24,241 nucleotides of DNA from a virus. Location of the stretch: positions 1-24,241 of the IMG/VR virus record IMGVR_UViG_3300028581_001156. One strand, given 5' to 3'. Below the pieces are notes generated by a model. The model had not been told where the DNA came from and ran no database searches. It saw only the letters and a program-made list of their open reading frames with translations. The position numbers were made by a program, and so were the translations under genes. Below are positions 7,984 through 15,783 of the stretch, one piece after another. Numbering within the stretch: the stretch's first letter is position 1; every line of letters starts with the position of its first letter.

Positions 7984-8451
7984 CTAAAGTGAGGAGATAT
8001 TAAATAAGGTGGGTTCTGAAGTCTGTTGATTATTACTATTTGCATAATTTTTCATTGTATCTTTCTTTAATCGTATAGGTTTCAATTCAGTTTCTCTATT
8101 AAGAAATTTATAATCTAGTTTTGTTACATCAAAATCAGCTTGAAGTTTATCTGCTATCTTATAAGGGTCAAATTCTGAGCAGCTATAAACGTCAAACTGC
8201 ATAATGGCCGGGTCGGTTTCGTCCCAAACGTGTATGGCTATATGACTTGTTTCAATAACGGCCACACCTGTGATACCACGGTTGCCTGGTGTAGGACAAT
8301 ATTTAACATAAGGTCCCATTAAAACTTTCATATTGATAAAAGAAATAAACTCTTTCATCCATTCGGTGAGTTTTTGTTCGTCTTTAGGGGGATTTTTTAC
8401 TTCAGCACGAATGATTAAGTGCTTGTGTATAAGTAAGTTATTTTTATCCAT
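7984..8451 (-). CDS. speD: S-adenosylmethionine decarboxylase-like protein (SpeD family)
   Basis: About 155 residues from the ATG at 8451; a GTG at 8484 would add 11 residues. SpeD enzymes are pyruvoyl-dependent and self-cleave; the classical product, decarboxylated SAM, supplies aminopropyl groups for spermidine. The core GITGVAVIETSHIAIHVWDE (about residues 59-78 from this start) contains the SHIAIH block that follows the self-cleavage site, and FDVYSC (about 86-91) provides the conserved Cys. The usual Glu before the Ser is Thr here (ETS-H instead of EES-H), so cleavage chemistry or substrate may differ; some SpeD relatives act on arginine or ornithine. A TATAAATA box lies about 50 bp upstream. 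No spermidine synthase is in the window, so it would rely on host enzymes. Confidence 0.85.
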   Translation of the reverse strand: MDKNNLLIHKHLIIRAEVKNPPKDEQKLTEWMKEFISFINMKVLMGPYVKYCPTPGNRGITGVAVIETSHIAIHVWDETDPAIMQFDVYSCSEFDPYKIADKLQADFDVTKLDYKFLNRETELKPIRLKKDTMKNYANSNNQQTSEPTLFNISSL

Positions 8452-8500
8452 CTCTCTATTTGTTAAAATTTCTTCCACTATCACATCAAATATATAGTTT

Positions 8501-8508
8501 TATTTATA
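8501..8508 (-). promoter_or_regulatory. T4-type late promoter box upstream of speD
   Basis: TATAAATA on the minus strand in the 69-bp gap between the 367-residue gene and speD. The start point would be near 8495, giving a leader of about 45 nt. Confidence 0.5.
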
Positions 8509-8520
8509 CAAATACTTTCT

Positions 8521-9624
8521 CTAACGGATGATTTGTAGATTATTATTTTTAGTCCAGATTTCAAGTTCACTTCTTATTTTATTCTCCTTTTTTAATGTTT
8601 CATAACGATTGATGGCTTTGTTTCTCCACCACTCTATGATATTGTTTAGTTCAAACCTATCGTAGGTTTTATCTTTAATGATTGTATTTGTTTTACCATT
8701 TACAATTTCTATAAAGTTCTTAATACCATAATTACTTATATAATATCTTTTCTGTTCTGTCAAGTCTTTTGCGTTGTGGATAACTTTGTTAAAATCTTCT
8801 AATTCGGTTTTATAATCTTTTAAAGAACGTTTAATTAAACCTACGATTGCGTTGGTTAGTTTTAATTTTTTACTTGAAGCATCTTCTTTCACTAAATCGC
8901 CGACTATGTTTTCAACGTAGTCTTTTAATTTTTCAAAAGGCAATCCGTGCAACATAGGTATAAAATCACTGTCTGTTAGGCCTTTATATCTTACAAAAGG
9001 TTTCATACCATCATACTGACTTGATGATTTACTATTACCATACAAACTTGTAGTTTCAAATAAACATAAATTCATATCATATTTTTTATTTAATAATTCT
9101 CTTACGTAATGACTACAACAAATGGCCGCTAACAACTTGCCACCTAGATAATTATAACCAAAAGGTTGAGATGGTACTATAACAAACCCCATCATAGCTG
9201 TTTTATTAAAATGACTTAAATTAGGTACACTGCCTAACATCTCATTACGAGGTTTCATATTAATAACTGGCGAACCTAATCTTATAAACCCTACCCATTT
9301 ATTTGTGGTTGTTTCTTTTATTGCTAGTTTCAAAGCTTTACCAGGAATACTTACCATATTACTATGACTTGAAATCATATTAATACAAGTGTCCCAAGTT
9401 TCGTTATCAATTTCTTTTACTTCTAGTTTCATATCTTTAGGCGACATTGTAAAATCAGAAAATAAATCATCATCTAAACTCATACCAGGAAGGCCAGCAG
9501 GAATATTTTGTATAGAGGCAATCTTTTGGTCTCTCATATATTCATCTATACGAGAAAAATTACCAAAATAATTTTTAAATATATCAGCACAATGTAGTGC
9601 TTGTTCTTTAGTTAATGTTTTCAT
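8521..9624 (-). CDS. Conserved phage protein, possibly DUF4338/DruA-like GNAT-related
   Basis: 367 residues. The middle has the order WVGFIRLGSPVINMKPRN (110-127), GFVIVPSQPFGYNYLGGKLLA (146-166) and LCLFETTSLYG...QYDGMKPFVRYKGLT (187-217). This layout resembles DUF4338 proteins (the family of Druantia DruA), where a G-rich strand, a 'LPW..LAS' helix and an 'ETFV...Y.AANW..G.T' block follow in the same order; the similarity is by eye and remote. The C-terminal 140 residues are helical and charged. Its ATG overlaps the MT-A70 stop as ATGA, so the two are translated together, which suggests a role in DNA modification or in handling modified DNA (inference). A promoter-like sequence inside it (8735-8763) may serve speD. 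Confidence 0.7.
   Translation of the reverse strand: MKTLTKEQALHCADIFKNYFGNFSRIDEYMRDQKIASIQNIPAGLPGMSLDDDLFSDFTMSPKDMKLEVKEIDNETWDTCINMISSHSNMVSIPGKALKLAIKETTTNKWVGFIRLGSPVINMKPRNEMLGSVPNLSHFNKTAMMGFVIVPSQPFGYNYLGGKLLAAICCSHYVRELLNKKYDMNLCLFETTSLYGNSKSSSQYDGMKPFVRYKGLTDSDFIPMLHGLPFEKLKDYVENIVGDLVKEDASSKKLKLTNAIVGLIKRSLKDYKTELEDFNKVIHNAKDLTEQKRYYISNYGIKNFIEIVNGKTNTIIKDKTYDRFELNNIIEWWRNKAINRYETLKKENKIRSELEIWTKNNNLQIIR
8735..8763 (-). promoter_or_regulatory. Possible internal sigma70 promoter
   Basis: Minus strand: TTGACA (8763-8758), 17 bp, TATAAG (8740-8735), 11 of 12 matches, but lying inside the 367-residue gene. It could give early speD transcription with a leader of about 280 nt, or be a chance match in AT-rich coding DNA. 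Confidence 0.3.
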
Positions 9625-10166
9625 ACTTCGTTACCCCAACAATCCCAACCATCAAACTTTTGTCTGGCAAATAATTCTATTCTTGGTAAATCACCACAAA
9701 GTTCTACTATATCATTTCTAATTCTATCTGGCTTTCTACTGTGCTCACGTCTTTCAGAAACAACTAATCTATCTACATTAGCACCGTTTCTTTTTGGTTT
9801 ACCTTTTGTTGCTAATATACATATTTCAGGATTGGCTCTTGTCCAATAACCAGGCCCTTTAAAATAATAATTTTTCATTCTATCTTTATTTGTTTTTGCC
9901 CAAACAAAACCTACCGTCTTATATTTAAATCCCCAACTTTCAACAACAGGTATTTGTTTGTCTAACAATGGGTCTGTACACCACATAAACAAAACACAAT
10001 CGTCAGCTGCTATATTTTTTACAGGTAAATTATGTATCTCTTTCATATTCATAGTTTGATAATGATTTAAAGGATTTGTTTGTGCCTTTTCATTATTCCA
10101 ATTTTCAAAATGCCAAGGTGGGTCGGCGTAGATAATATTATATTTTTTATTTGGAAAATCAATCAT
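9621..10166 (-). CDS. MT-A70-type DNA N6-adenine methyltransferase
   Basis: 181 residues. Enzymes of this family transfer a methyl group from SAM to adenine N6. The catalytic motif DPPW is at residues 15-18 (IIYADPPWHFENW), followed by HYQTMN, LFMWCTDP, the conserved TRANPEICILATKG (about 111-124), the HSRKPD block and the SAM-side motif RIELFARQKFDGWDCWGNEV at the C-terminus. This order is characteristic of phage and bacterial MT-A70 proteins. Target sequence unknown. The start overlaps the small membrane gene by 8 nt and the stop overlaps the next gene by 4 nt. With the Mom-like gene upstream, adenine N6 appears to be a favoured modification site in this phage. Confidence is high for family, lower for DNA rather than RNA as substrate. 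Confidence 0.92.
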   Translation of the reverse strand: MIDFPNKKYNIIYADPPWHFENWNNEKAQTNPLNHYQTMNMKEIHNLPVKNIAADDCVLFMWCTDPLLDKQIPVVESWGFKYKTVGFVWAKTNKDRMKNYYFKGPGYWTRANPEICILATKGKPKRNGANVDRLVVSERREHSRKPDRIRNDIVELCGDLPRIELFARQKFDGWDCWGNEV

Positions 10167-10353
10167 TAAACTTCTCCATTTTTAAAAATACATAATATAA
10201 TATATCATAAAATATGAAATTTAAAAATTGCATTGGTATTGTAAAGGCCATACCCATAACATATTCTGGTATAATAAAAAGTGCTAGATATAAACATATA
10301 AAGTAATGTATTCTTCTCTCACTAGGTATAGTGTAAAATAACCAATTAATCAT
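10159..10353 (-). CDS. Small two-helix membrane protein
   Basis: 64 residues from the ATG at 10353, which overlaps the polymerase stop as ATGA and has GGAG a suitable distance upstream; a longer frame starting at 10395 lies inside the polymerase gene and is less likely. Two hydrophobic stretches, IHYFICLYLALFIIPEYVM and IPMQFLNFIFYDILYYVFL, should span the membrane, linked by a short turn. No family recognised. It could anchor or signal at the inner membrane; function unknown. It is embedded in the polymerase operon and overlaps the methyltransferase start. Confidence 0.7.
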   Translation of the reverse strand: MINWLFYTIPSERRIHYFICLYLALFIIPEYVMGMAFTIPMQFLNFIFYDILYYVFLKMEKFND

Positions 10354-12839
10354 TGAAAGAAAGACTCCAGATTTGCTTGTTTCTCTTGCTGCCAACCAAT
10401 GGCCTGTAACACAAATCTCATAGGGTCTAAGAAAGTCTTTTCAAATTGTGTTTCATAATCTATGTATTGTTGTAGTTTAAACTCTTTAGGTAAAGTAGTA
10501 ATATAACTAATCACATCAAACTTAAATGGATTTGCCTCTACCAGTTTAAGAAATTTAATCTTATCGCCTTCTTGTATAAAAGGATATTTGTTTGATAATT
10601 TGAATTGTTTGATTTGATGATTATATATTAGAGCGCCTTTCACGTGTATTGGCGTGCCTTTAATAAAGATATTATTACTGTCTTTATATTTCTTCATATT
10701 ATTACAAGACCTAGGAAAAGATATTTCTTCAGCTGACATATTAAAAAACTCTTTCTTAAAGTCAGCAATAAACTTCTGTAATGTATCTTCATCTTTATTC
10801 ATTATTATTTCTATGGCCTTTTTAATTCTACCTCTACATACTTTAGGTGTTGATGACTTAACAGCTTCGATACCCATAATCTTTAGTTTAGTTTCAGAAA
10901 GTCTTACGCCTTCTTCATCTAATACATTTAACATATATCTTTTCTTTGCAACCCATATACCTTTGTTGGCGATTACTTCTCGTTTCATTACCATACAGTT
11001 TTTAAATGCGTTTGTATAATCTGCAAGTTCTTCAAAACATTTATTTAAAAATGGTTCTATTCTACTGTTAACTACTTTGTCTATAAAGTTACATATCTGG
11101 TCATCTGTTTTATCCTTACAAGTATGTTCTACGAGTTTATCAAGTGTAACATAAATTGAATCTGTATCTGAAGCCACAATATAATCTACTTTGTCGTGTG
11201 TCTTTAATATGTTGTTAAGATAACCATTTACCTTTTCCTCTATAAAACGAATGATAAACTGGCCTGCCGTAGTGATTGCACTGGCCTGTCTTACATCATA
11301 GTATCTAAAGTATTGATTACCAACTGCACCATAAGCGGAGTTTAAAGCAATCTTTCTTGCCCACTGAATATTATGACAACGAGATATTTCTTTTATCAAT
11401 TCAGGATTTTTAGTTCGTTCATATTCTTTCTTTGCTTTTAACATTCTGTCTTTGAAAACCACACGCTCGTTATACATTGTTTCCATCATTTCAGGTAAAA
11501 AACCTTGACTGTCTGTTTTAAACAATGCACCATTAGGTGTAATACAAGCACCATCAGTTTTCAGATAGGCAAGAGGTGTGGATTGATTTAACATTTTATT
11601 CACTGAAATACCAGATGGTTTTTCACCTATGATTTTTTCTGGCGATATATTATATTGTATAATGATATGCGGATATAGTGAGTTAATATCAAATGAAACA
11701 ATCCACTTGTGCATACCAAGTTGTGGCTCTTTTACATAAGCGCCTTCATACTTTTCATTCTTTACATTATCTTCTCTCGGTGGTACACAAATGTTTTTCT
11801 TTAATAAATGATTTGCTATCAGTGTGTCCCATACTCGCACTTGTGAAAAGATGTCGCCATAATTTACTTTAGATTCATAGGCAACAGTTAATGATAAATC
11901 AATCAAGCCAAGTTTATCTTCTAAAGCATCAACAATTTCCACGTCTTGTATATTGTAATCAATAAATGATTGAAAGTCTTTTGTATACCAATCTTTAAAT
12001 GTATCGTGTTTCATTTCATCTTTACCACGACCAAGTTCTAGTTCACCAATAAAATCTAGTTTATAACTCTCTTGTCGTGTAGGTATAAACCATTGATATA
12101 GATCTAAGTAATCTAAATTCGTAATACCTTTTATATCATAAACTGTTTGAGGTCGGCCTCTTACTAGAATAACCTCTCTTTGAAATAAACCCCAAGGAGA
12201 TATTTTATTTGCAACCTTATCACCAGCAATTAATATAATTCTATTCATTAAATAAGGTAAGTCAAAGAATTTAGTATTCCAGCCTGTGATAACATCAGGA
12301 TAGTTTTTCATCCAGAAGTTCATAAACTCAAACATTAATTGTTTTTCGTCTTTACATTTAACGTAAGTAATATCTGGTCTGTCTGTTTTATAATCACCAA
12401 CACCCCAAGTAATGATTTGTTTATTGTTTTGATTTTTAACTGTGATACAAAGTATTTCTTCTATAGGATTTTCTACATCAGGAAAACCATTTTCGCAGGC
12501 CGTTTCTATATCTAATGTAAATATTTTTATAAACTTTTTATCCCAATCTATATCTTCAGGATGTTTTTTATTAATGTATTGATAATGGTATCTCTCTAAG
12601 CCATAGATAGGTGAATTTTCGGTTGCTACCTCTCGTCTAAATTTACGAGCATCATCAATTGTTTTAAATGTAATAGGTTTAAGAAACTGGCCTTGTAGAG
12701 TTTTAAATTTTGTTTGTTGTTGCGTTAATGAATAAAGTGTAGGGTCAAAATCTATTTTTTCTTTATATTCTTGGCCTTCGTGTACACCTCTTACAAGAAG
12801 TTTACCTTTAAATTCAATAACTGATTTATAGAAATTCAC
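10350..12839 (-). CDS. 43: Family B DNA polymerase (T4 gp43)
   Basis: 829 residues, slightly shorter than T4 gp43 (898). Exonuclease motifs: TLDIET (Asp110, Glu112), GWNTKFFD (Asn188, Asp193) and YNIQD (Tyr295, Asp299). Polymerase motifs: A, DINSLYP (Asp384-Pro390); B, RKIALNSAYG (about 495-504); C, SDTDS (558-561 region) and a later KKRY. The C-terminus QANLESFFQ looks like a sliding-clamp-binding peptide. Proofreading and polymerase residues are all present, so the enzyme should be active. The gene starts inside the end of the Mom-like gene (14-nt overlap) and is uninterrupted by introns or inteins. Confidence is very high. Confidence 0.98.
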   Translation of the reverse strand: MNFYKSVIEFKGKLLVRGVHEGQEYKEKIDFDPTLYSLTQQQTKFKTLQGQFLKPITFKTIDDARKFRREVATENSPIYGLERYHYQYINKKHPEDIDWDKKFIKIFTLDIETACENGFPDVENPIEEILCITVKNQNNKQIITWGVGDYKTDRPDITYVKCKDEKQLMFEFMNFWMKNYPDVITGWNTKFFDLPYLMNRIILIAGDKVANKISPWGLFQREVILVRGRPQTVYDIKGITNLDYLDLYQWFIPTRQESYKLDFIGELELGRGKDEMKHDTFKDWYTKDFQSFIDYNIQDVEIVDALEDKLGLIDLSLTVAYESKVNYGDIFSQVRVWDTLIANHLLKKNICVPPREDNVKNEKYEGAYVKEPQLGMHKWIVSFDINSLYPHIIIQYNISPEKIIGEKPSGISVNKMLNQSTPLAYLKTDGACITPNGALFKTDSQGFLPEMMETMYNERVVFKDRMLKAKKEYERTKNPELIKEISRCHNIQWARKIALNSAYGAVGNQYFRYYDVRQASAITTAGQFIIRFIEEKVNGYLNNILKTHDKVDYIVASDTDSIYVTLDKLVEHTCKDKTDDQICNFIDKVVNSRIEPFLNKCFEELADYTNAFKNCMVMKREVIANKGIWVAKKRYMLNVLDEEGVRLSETKLKIMGIEAVKSSTPKVCRGRIKKAIEIIMNKDEDTLQKFIADFKKEFFNMSAEEISFPRSCNNMKKYKDSNNIFIKGTPIHVKGALIYNHQIKQFKLSNKYPFIQEGDKIKFLKLVEANPFKFDVISYITTLPKEFKLQQYIDYETQFEKTFLDPMRFVLQAIGWQQEKQANLESFFQ

Positions 12840-13608
12840 TTAAATTACCTTCACTTTTATACATATTAACGTTCTTCTTATTATATATCATTTCTTTAGA
12901 TAAGTCAAATGGTATCTTATTCGTTTCTTTATATTCTGTTTCACCAGGCTTTTTTATGTACCAAATTAGGTCTTTATCTTTAGGATAATTCAACGACCAT
13001 TGTACTGTTGATTTTTTTAAAAGCTTTCGGTCTTTTTTAGTCATAGGGTAAATATATCTAAATTGTTTGCCTTTTACACGACTTAATTTTAATTCTATTA
13101 ACTGTTTTGGATTTGGTCTCATTCCATATTTTCTGTTTTTAGTATTAGGTATATGGCCTTGCATTGTTCTTGGATGTACTTTTTCTCCTTGTTCGGTGAC
13201 ATAAGTATCTGTTATAGAAAATCCACCATATAAAAAATTAGCAGATTGATATACATAACCTGGTTTACCAACTAGACCATCAGCCCAAGTAAAAAGATAT
13301 TTAATGTTTGTATTTTCTTTTAACCATTTAATAGATAGAGAAAGTAATTGTGATTCTGAATTTTTTGGCATTTTATCATCCATACACATCTTACCTATCT
13401 CAAAATAATCTTTTGTGTCTAATTGTGGAAATAACTTTTGTATAGTGTGTTTAGGTCTTGTGCCCCAACCAAAGGTAATTACACCTATTAAGTCGTCTTG
13501 TATAAAACAACCAAGATAATGTTTTGTAAGTTTAGGCATTACTGCTGAATAATGCCTTGATGCTACAAACTCAGCCGCCGTGTATTTGTTTAATGGTTTT
13601 AATATCAT
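12826..13608 (-). CDS. Mom-like adenine modification protein (GNAT-related)
   Basis: 260 residues. The Mom family of phage Mu converts adenine in DNA to N6-carbamoylmethyladenine and protects the DNA from host restriction; the fold is related to GNAT acyltransferases. Family features seen here: RHYS at 18-21, the strand LIGVITFG (40-47), the block EIGKMCMDDKMPKNSESQLL (70-89), FTWADG...GYVYQSANFLYGG (106-129) and HPRT after it. The start codon shares one base with the ferredoxin stop (TAATG) and the 3' end overlaps gp43 by 14 nt, so ferredoxin, Mom-like enzyme and polymerase are made together. The glycinamide-like product of Mu Mom makes the tRNA-Gly-like RNA at 19377-19450 a possible partner (speculative). 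Confidence 0.8.
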   Translation of the reverse strand: MILKPLNKYTAAEFVASRHYSAVMPKLTKHYLGCFIQDDLIGVITFGWGTRPKHTIQKLFPQLDTKDYFEIGKMCMDDKMPKNSESQLLSLSIKWLKENTNIKYLFTWADGLVGKPGYVYQSANFLYGGFSITDTYVTEQGEKVHPRTMQGHIPNTKNRKYGMRPNPKQLIELKLSRVKGKQFRYIYPMTKKDRKLLKKSTVQWSLNYPKDKDLIWYIKKPGETEYKETNKIPFDLSKEMIYNKKNVNMYKSEGNLSEFL

Positions 13609-13952
13609 TATAAAATCTTATCATTATTATCCTTTAAGTGTACTATTAAACCATCTAGTTCTTTTGTTAAAAAGATTTGACAACCTAATCTACTCACTCC
13701 TTCTTTAAAACCTTTTTCGTATTCTAATAATTCTAATTCTGCCATATTTTCGTTTATCTTTGGCAGTTTGTCAATCCATTTTTCATCAACATAGATATGG
13801 CAAGTGGCACAAGCACAACAGCCATAACAATCAGCAGGTATTTCAGGTATAGAAACTTGACTAAATCGTGTTGCCGCTTCCATTACAGTACGGCCAATAG
13901 GAACATCAACTCTAATCTTAGAGCCGTTTCTTACAAAGTATATAGTTATCAT
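13608..13952 (-). CDS. [2Fe-2S] ferredoxin, adrenodoxin/Fdx type
   Basis: 114 residues from the ATG at 13952 (one-base overlap with the previous stop). An electron carrier with a plant/adrenodoxin-like beta-grasp fold. Numbered with one extra upstream codon, cluster ligands are Cys43-x5-Cys49-x2-Cys52 in ADCYGCCACATCHIYVD and Cys92 in RLGCQIF; Cys46 and Cys47 are additional. The ENMAELELLEYEKGF segment before the last Cys matches the ISC-type ferredoxin pattern. Marine phage ferredoxins are known, usually linked to host redox metabolism. Here the gene is fused into an operon directly before the Mom-like gene, so it could feed electrons to a DNA-modifying step; this is inference. Confidence 0.9.
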   Translation of the reverse strand: MITIYFVRNGSKIRVDVPIGRTVMEAATRFSQVSIPEIPADCYGCCACATCHIYVDEKWIDKLPKINENMAELELLEYEKGFKEGVSRLGCQIFLTKELDGLIVHLKDNNDKIL

Positions 13953-14263
13953 CAATCAATTATAAGTTTAGGTTTTTTAAATTGTACGATACCTGTTCCT
14001 AAATGCTGATGATATGAATTTCCTATTTCTGTTTTTGGATTGACCTCTGCTACGACATTGTTTCTTTTAATTGAAACAGTATCTTCTTCAGCATAAGGCA
14101 TATATGGGGTAAGTGCTAATGAAACAGGCCCACCTGGTTTTGATTGCATTGGTACAATCACAAATGGTTGTTTTATGTCTACCACTTCTGTATTACTGGT
14201 ATCTTGTTTAATACCGATAACATCTTCACCTGTTGTTAATCTAAATATTTTCAAATCGCTCAT
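13952..14263 (-). CDS. Small beta-rich conserved phage protein (Sm-like barrel suspected)
   Basis: 103 residues, starting MSDLKIFRLTTGEDVIGIK, a strand-turn-strand opening of the kind seen in Sm/LSm-like small barrels, followed by VVDIKQPFVIVPM and VSLALTPYMPY. I recall similar 'KIFRLTTGE' proteins in marine T4-like phages without a known function. First gene after the perfect promoter at 14281-14309 and one base into the ferredoxin gene. An Sm-like fold would fit RNA or protein binding, but that is a guess from the strand pattern. Confidence 0.7.
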   Translation of the reverse strand: MSDLKIFRLTTGEDVIGIKQDTSNTEVVDIKQPFVIVPMQSKPGGPVSLALTPYMPYAEEDTVSIKRNNVVAEVNPKTEIGNSYHQHLGTGIVQFKKPKLIID

Positions 14264-14280
14264 AATATATTCTTTGTTTT

Positions 14281-14309
14281 ATTATACTACTTTTTATCTT
14301 TTTTGTCAA
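14281..14309 (-). promoter_or_regulatory. Perfect sigma70 promoter for the ferredoxin-Mom-polymerase operon
   Basis: Minus strand: TTGACA (14309-14304), 17 bp, TATAAT (14286-14281), 12 of 12 matches. The -35 box lies within the last codons of the RimK-RimB gene, the -10 box in the short gap. Expected start near 14274, about 10 nt from the ATG of the 103-residue gene, so the leader is very short. Confidence 0.9.
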
Positions 14310-15783
14310 TAGGTTTGATACGTCTGCTCAATACAAACTCTCGGTTTGGATTTACAGAAGCATTAAATCTTCTTATCATATCTCTATTTAACAACACATC
14401 ATTACGTGATCTAATTCTTTCATCTAAGCCAAATTCTATATCTTTATAAACAAATCCATTAAATGTTACATCTATTTTAACAACTGGCCTTTCTTCGCCA
14501 TCAACATCATCTGTATTTGCTCTAAAAATTTTTACTTTACGAACCAGTTTACTTGTATGTTTTTTACCATCATATTTCCAAGAAACTTTACCATCTTTAA
14601 TTTCTATTTCTTCAGCGTGTAATGCACTCACTTCAGCACCATTACCTGTATCTAATTTTGCTCTAATTAAACCAACGCCACTTAATTCTAATGTTTCAAT
14701 ATAACCAACCTCTATAATTGATTGACGGTCCCAATTGTCCCTATTGTTTATGTAATCAATTATATTATCTACTAACTGTTTGCCTTTTATTGGGCCTGTT
14801 GTATTAGGTGTGTCAGCATAATCTTCATAATGATATCCTTCGTAATCAGCTCCTGTTCCTGGTGAACCATTGACTTCTAATACACAAATTTTATCTTTGT
14901 ATATAATGTGGTCTACACCTACGATATAAGCCTTTGATGCTCTGGCCGTTCTTAATACTATTTCTATTTCTTCATCTGATAATTTATAAGGTTCTGCAAC
15001 AGCACCTCTATGTACGTTAGACCTAAATTCACCTTTTGCCTTTACTCTTTTTGTACAAGCAAATATTTTATTATCAACTACAAAAGTTCTTATATCAAAA
15101 TCTGTAGGCATATATTCTTGTACTAATAATTCGGCATCGTGTTTAAATAATGCCTGCACTACTGATATTAATGAGTCGTAACTGTCTACCTTTACAACAC
15201 CAATACCTTGTGTGCCTGTTAATGTTTTAACTACAACTGGAAATTTGCCACCTATAATCTTTAATGCTGTATCTATATTTTTTTCATTTGATATAAAGGC
15301 TGTTTTAGGTGTAGGTATATTAAACTTTTCAAATAACAAAGCAGAAGTTAATTTATTATCACAAGTTAACATTGATGACCTTGTGTTTAACATAAAAGAA
15401 CCAGAATTTTGAAAGGCAGATATTAAAGAAAGGCCTGCTTCATCTTCAATTGCACCTGCTCGTGTAATAACAACTGTGTTTTTACCTATGAAAGTATGTT
15501 CACCATCTTCACCATCATAGTTATAAATGGTCAATGAATTTTTTTCTTCGTCTTTGTCTGTAATGATTGAGTGTTTAGTATTGATTATAAAACAAGGTAT
15601 TTTTCTTTTCTTACAAGACCTTTGTATAAAACTTACTGTAATTTCTTTTTTAGTCTTACGATTACCTGTTTTTTGTTTTCTTACTTTAGGCGAAGATTTG
15701 GTAATGACAACAACTGTAATTGGTTCGCTGTCTTTAGGTTTTTTAGCCTCGTTTATAAAATCTCTAAACTTTGGAACTTGCAT
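14287..15783 (-). CDS. RimK-like ATP-grasp ligase fused to RimB-like retropepsin-fold protease domain
   Basis: 498 residues. The first part (about 20-330) is an ATP-grasp ligase: FPVVVKTLTGTQGIGVVKV (about 176-194), LLVQEYMPTDFDIRTFVV (about 220-237), FRSNVHRGA and the metal-binding end VLEVNGSPG. RimK adds glutamates to the C-terminus of ribosomal protein S6. The C-terminal part (about 355-490) has AKLDTGNGAEVSALHA, the DTG active site of RimB / 'ATP-dependent zinc protease' proteins, which trim RimK-made tails. Ligase and trimming protease in one chain suggests controlled tailing. The first residues MQVPKFRDFINE-AKK end in an I-x-E site like T4 capsid-targeting leaders. The gene starts right after RegA. 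The substrate here is unknown; S6 is the first guess. Confidence 0.88.
   Translation of the reverse strand: MQVPKFRDFINEAKKPKDSEPITVVVITKSSPKVRKQKTGNRKTKKEITVSFIQRSCKKRKIPCFIINTKHSIITDKDEEKNSLTIYNYDGEDGEHTFIGKNTVVITRAGAIEDEAGLSLISAFQNSGSFMLNTRSSMLTCDNKLTSALLFEKFNIPTPKTAFISNEKNIDTALKIIGGKFPVVVKTLTGTQGIGVVKVDSYDSLISVVQALFKHDAELLVQEYMPTDFDIRTFVVDNKIFACTKRVKAKGEFRSNVHRGAVAEPYKLSDEEIEIVLRTARASKAYIVGVDHIIYKDKICVLEVNGSPGTGADYEGYHYEDYADTPNTTGPIKGKQLVDNIIDYINNRDNWDRQSIIEVGYIETLELSGVGLIRAKLDTGNGAEVSALHAEEIEIKDGKVSWKYDGKKHTSKLVRKVKIFRANTDDVDGEERPVVKIDVTFNGFVYKDIEFGLDERIRSRNDVLLNRDMIRRFNASVNPNREFVLSRRIKPIDKKDKK

Noticed and set aside
10354-10395. Longer start for the small membrane protein
   Set aside because: The extra 14 codons lie inside the polymerase gene, while the ATG at 10353 has GGAG upstream and a classic ATGA overlap.
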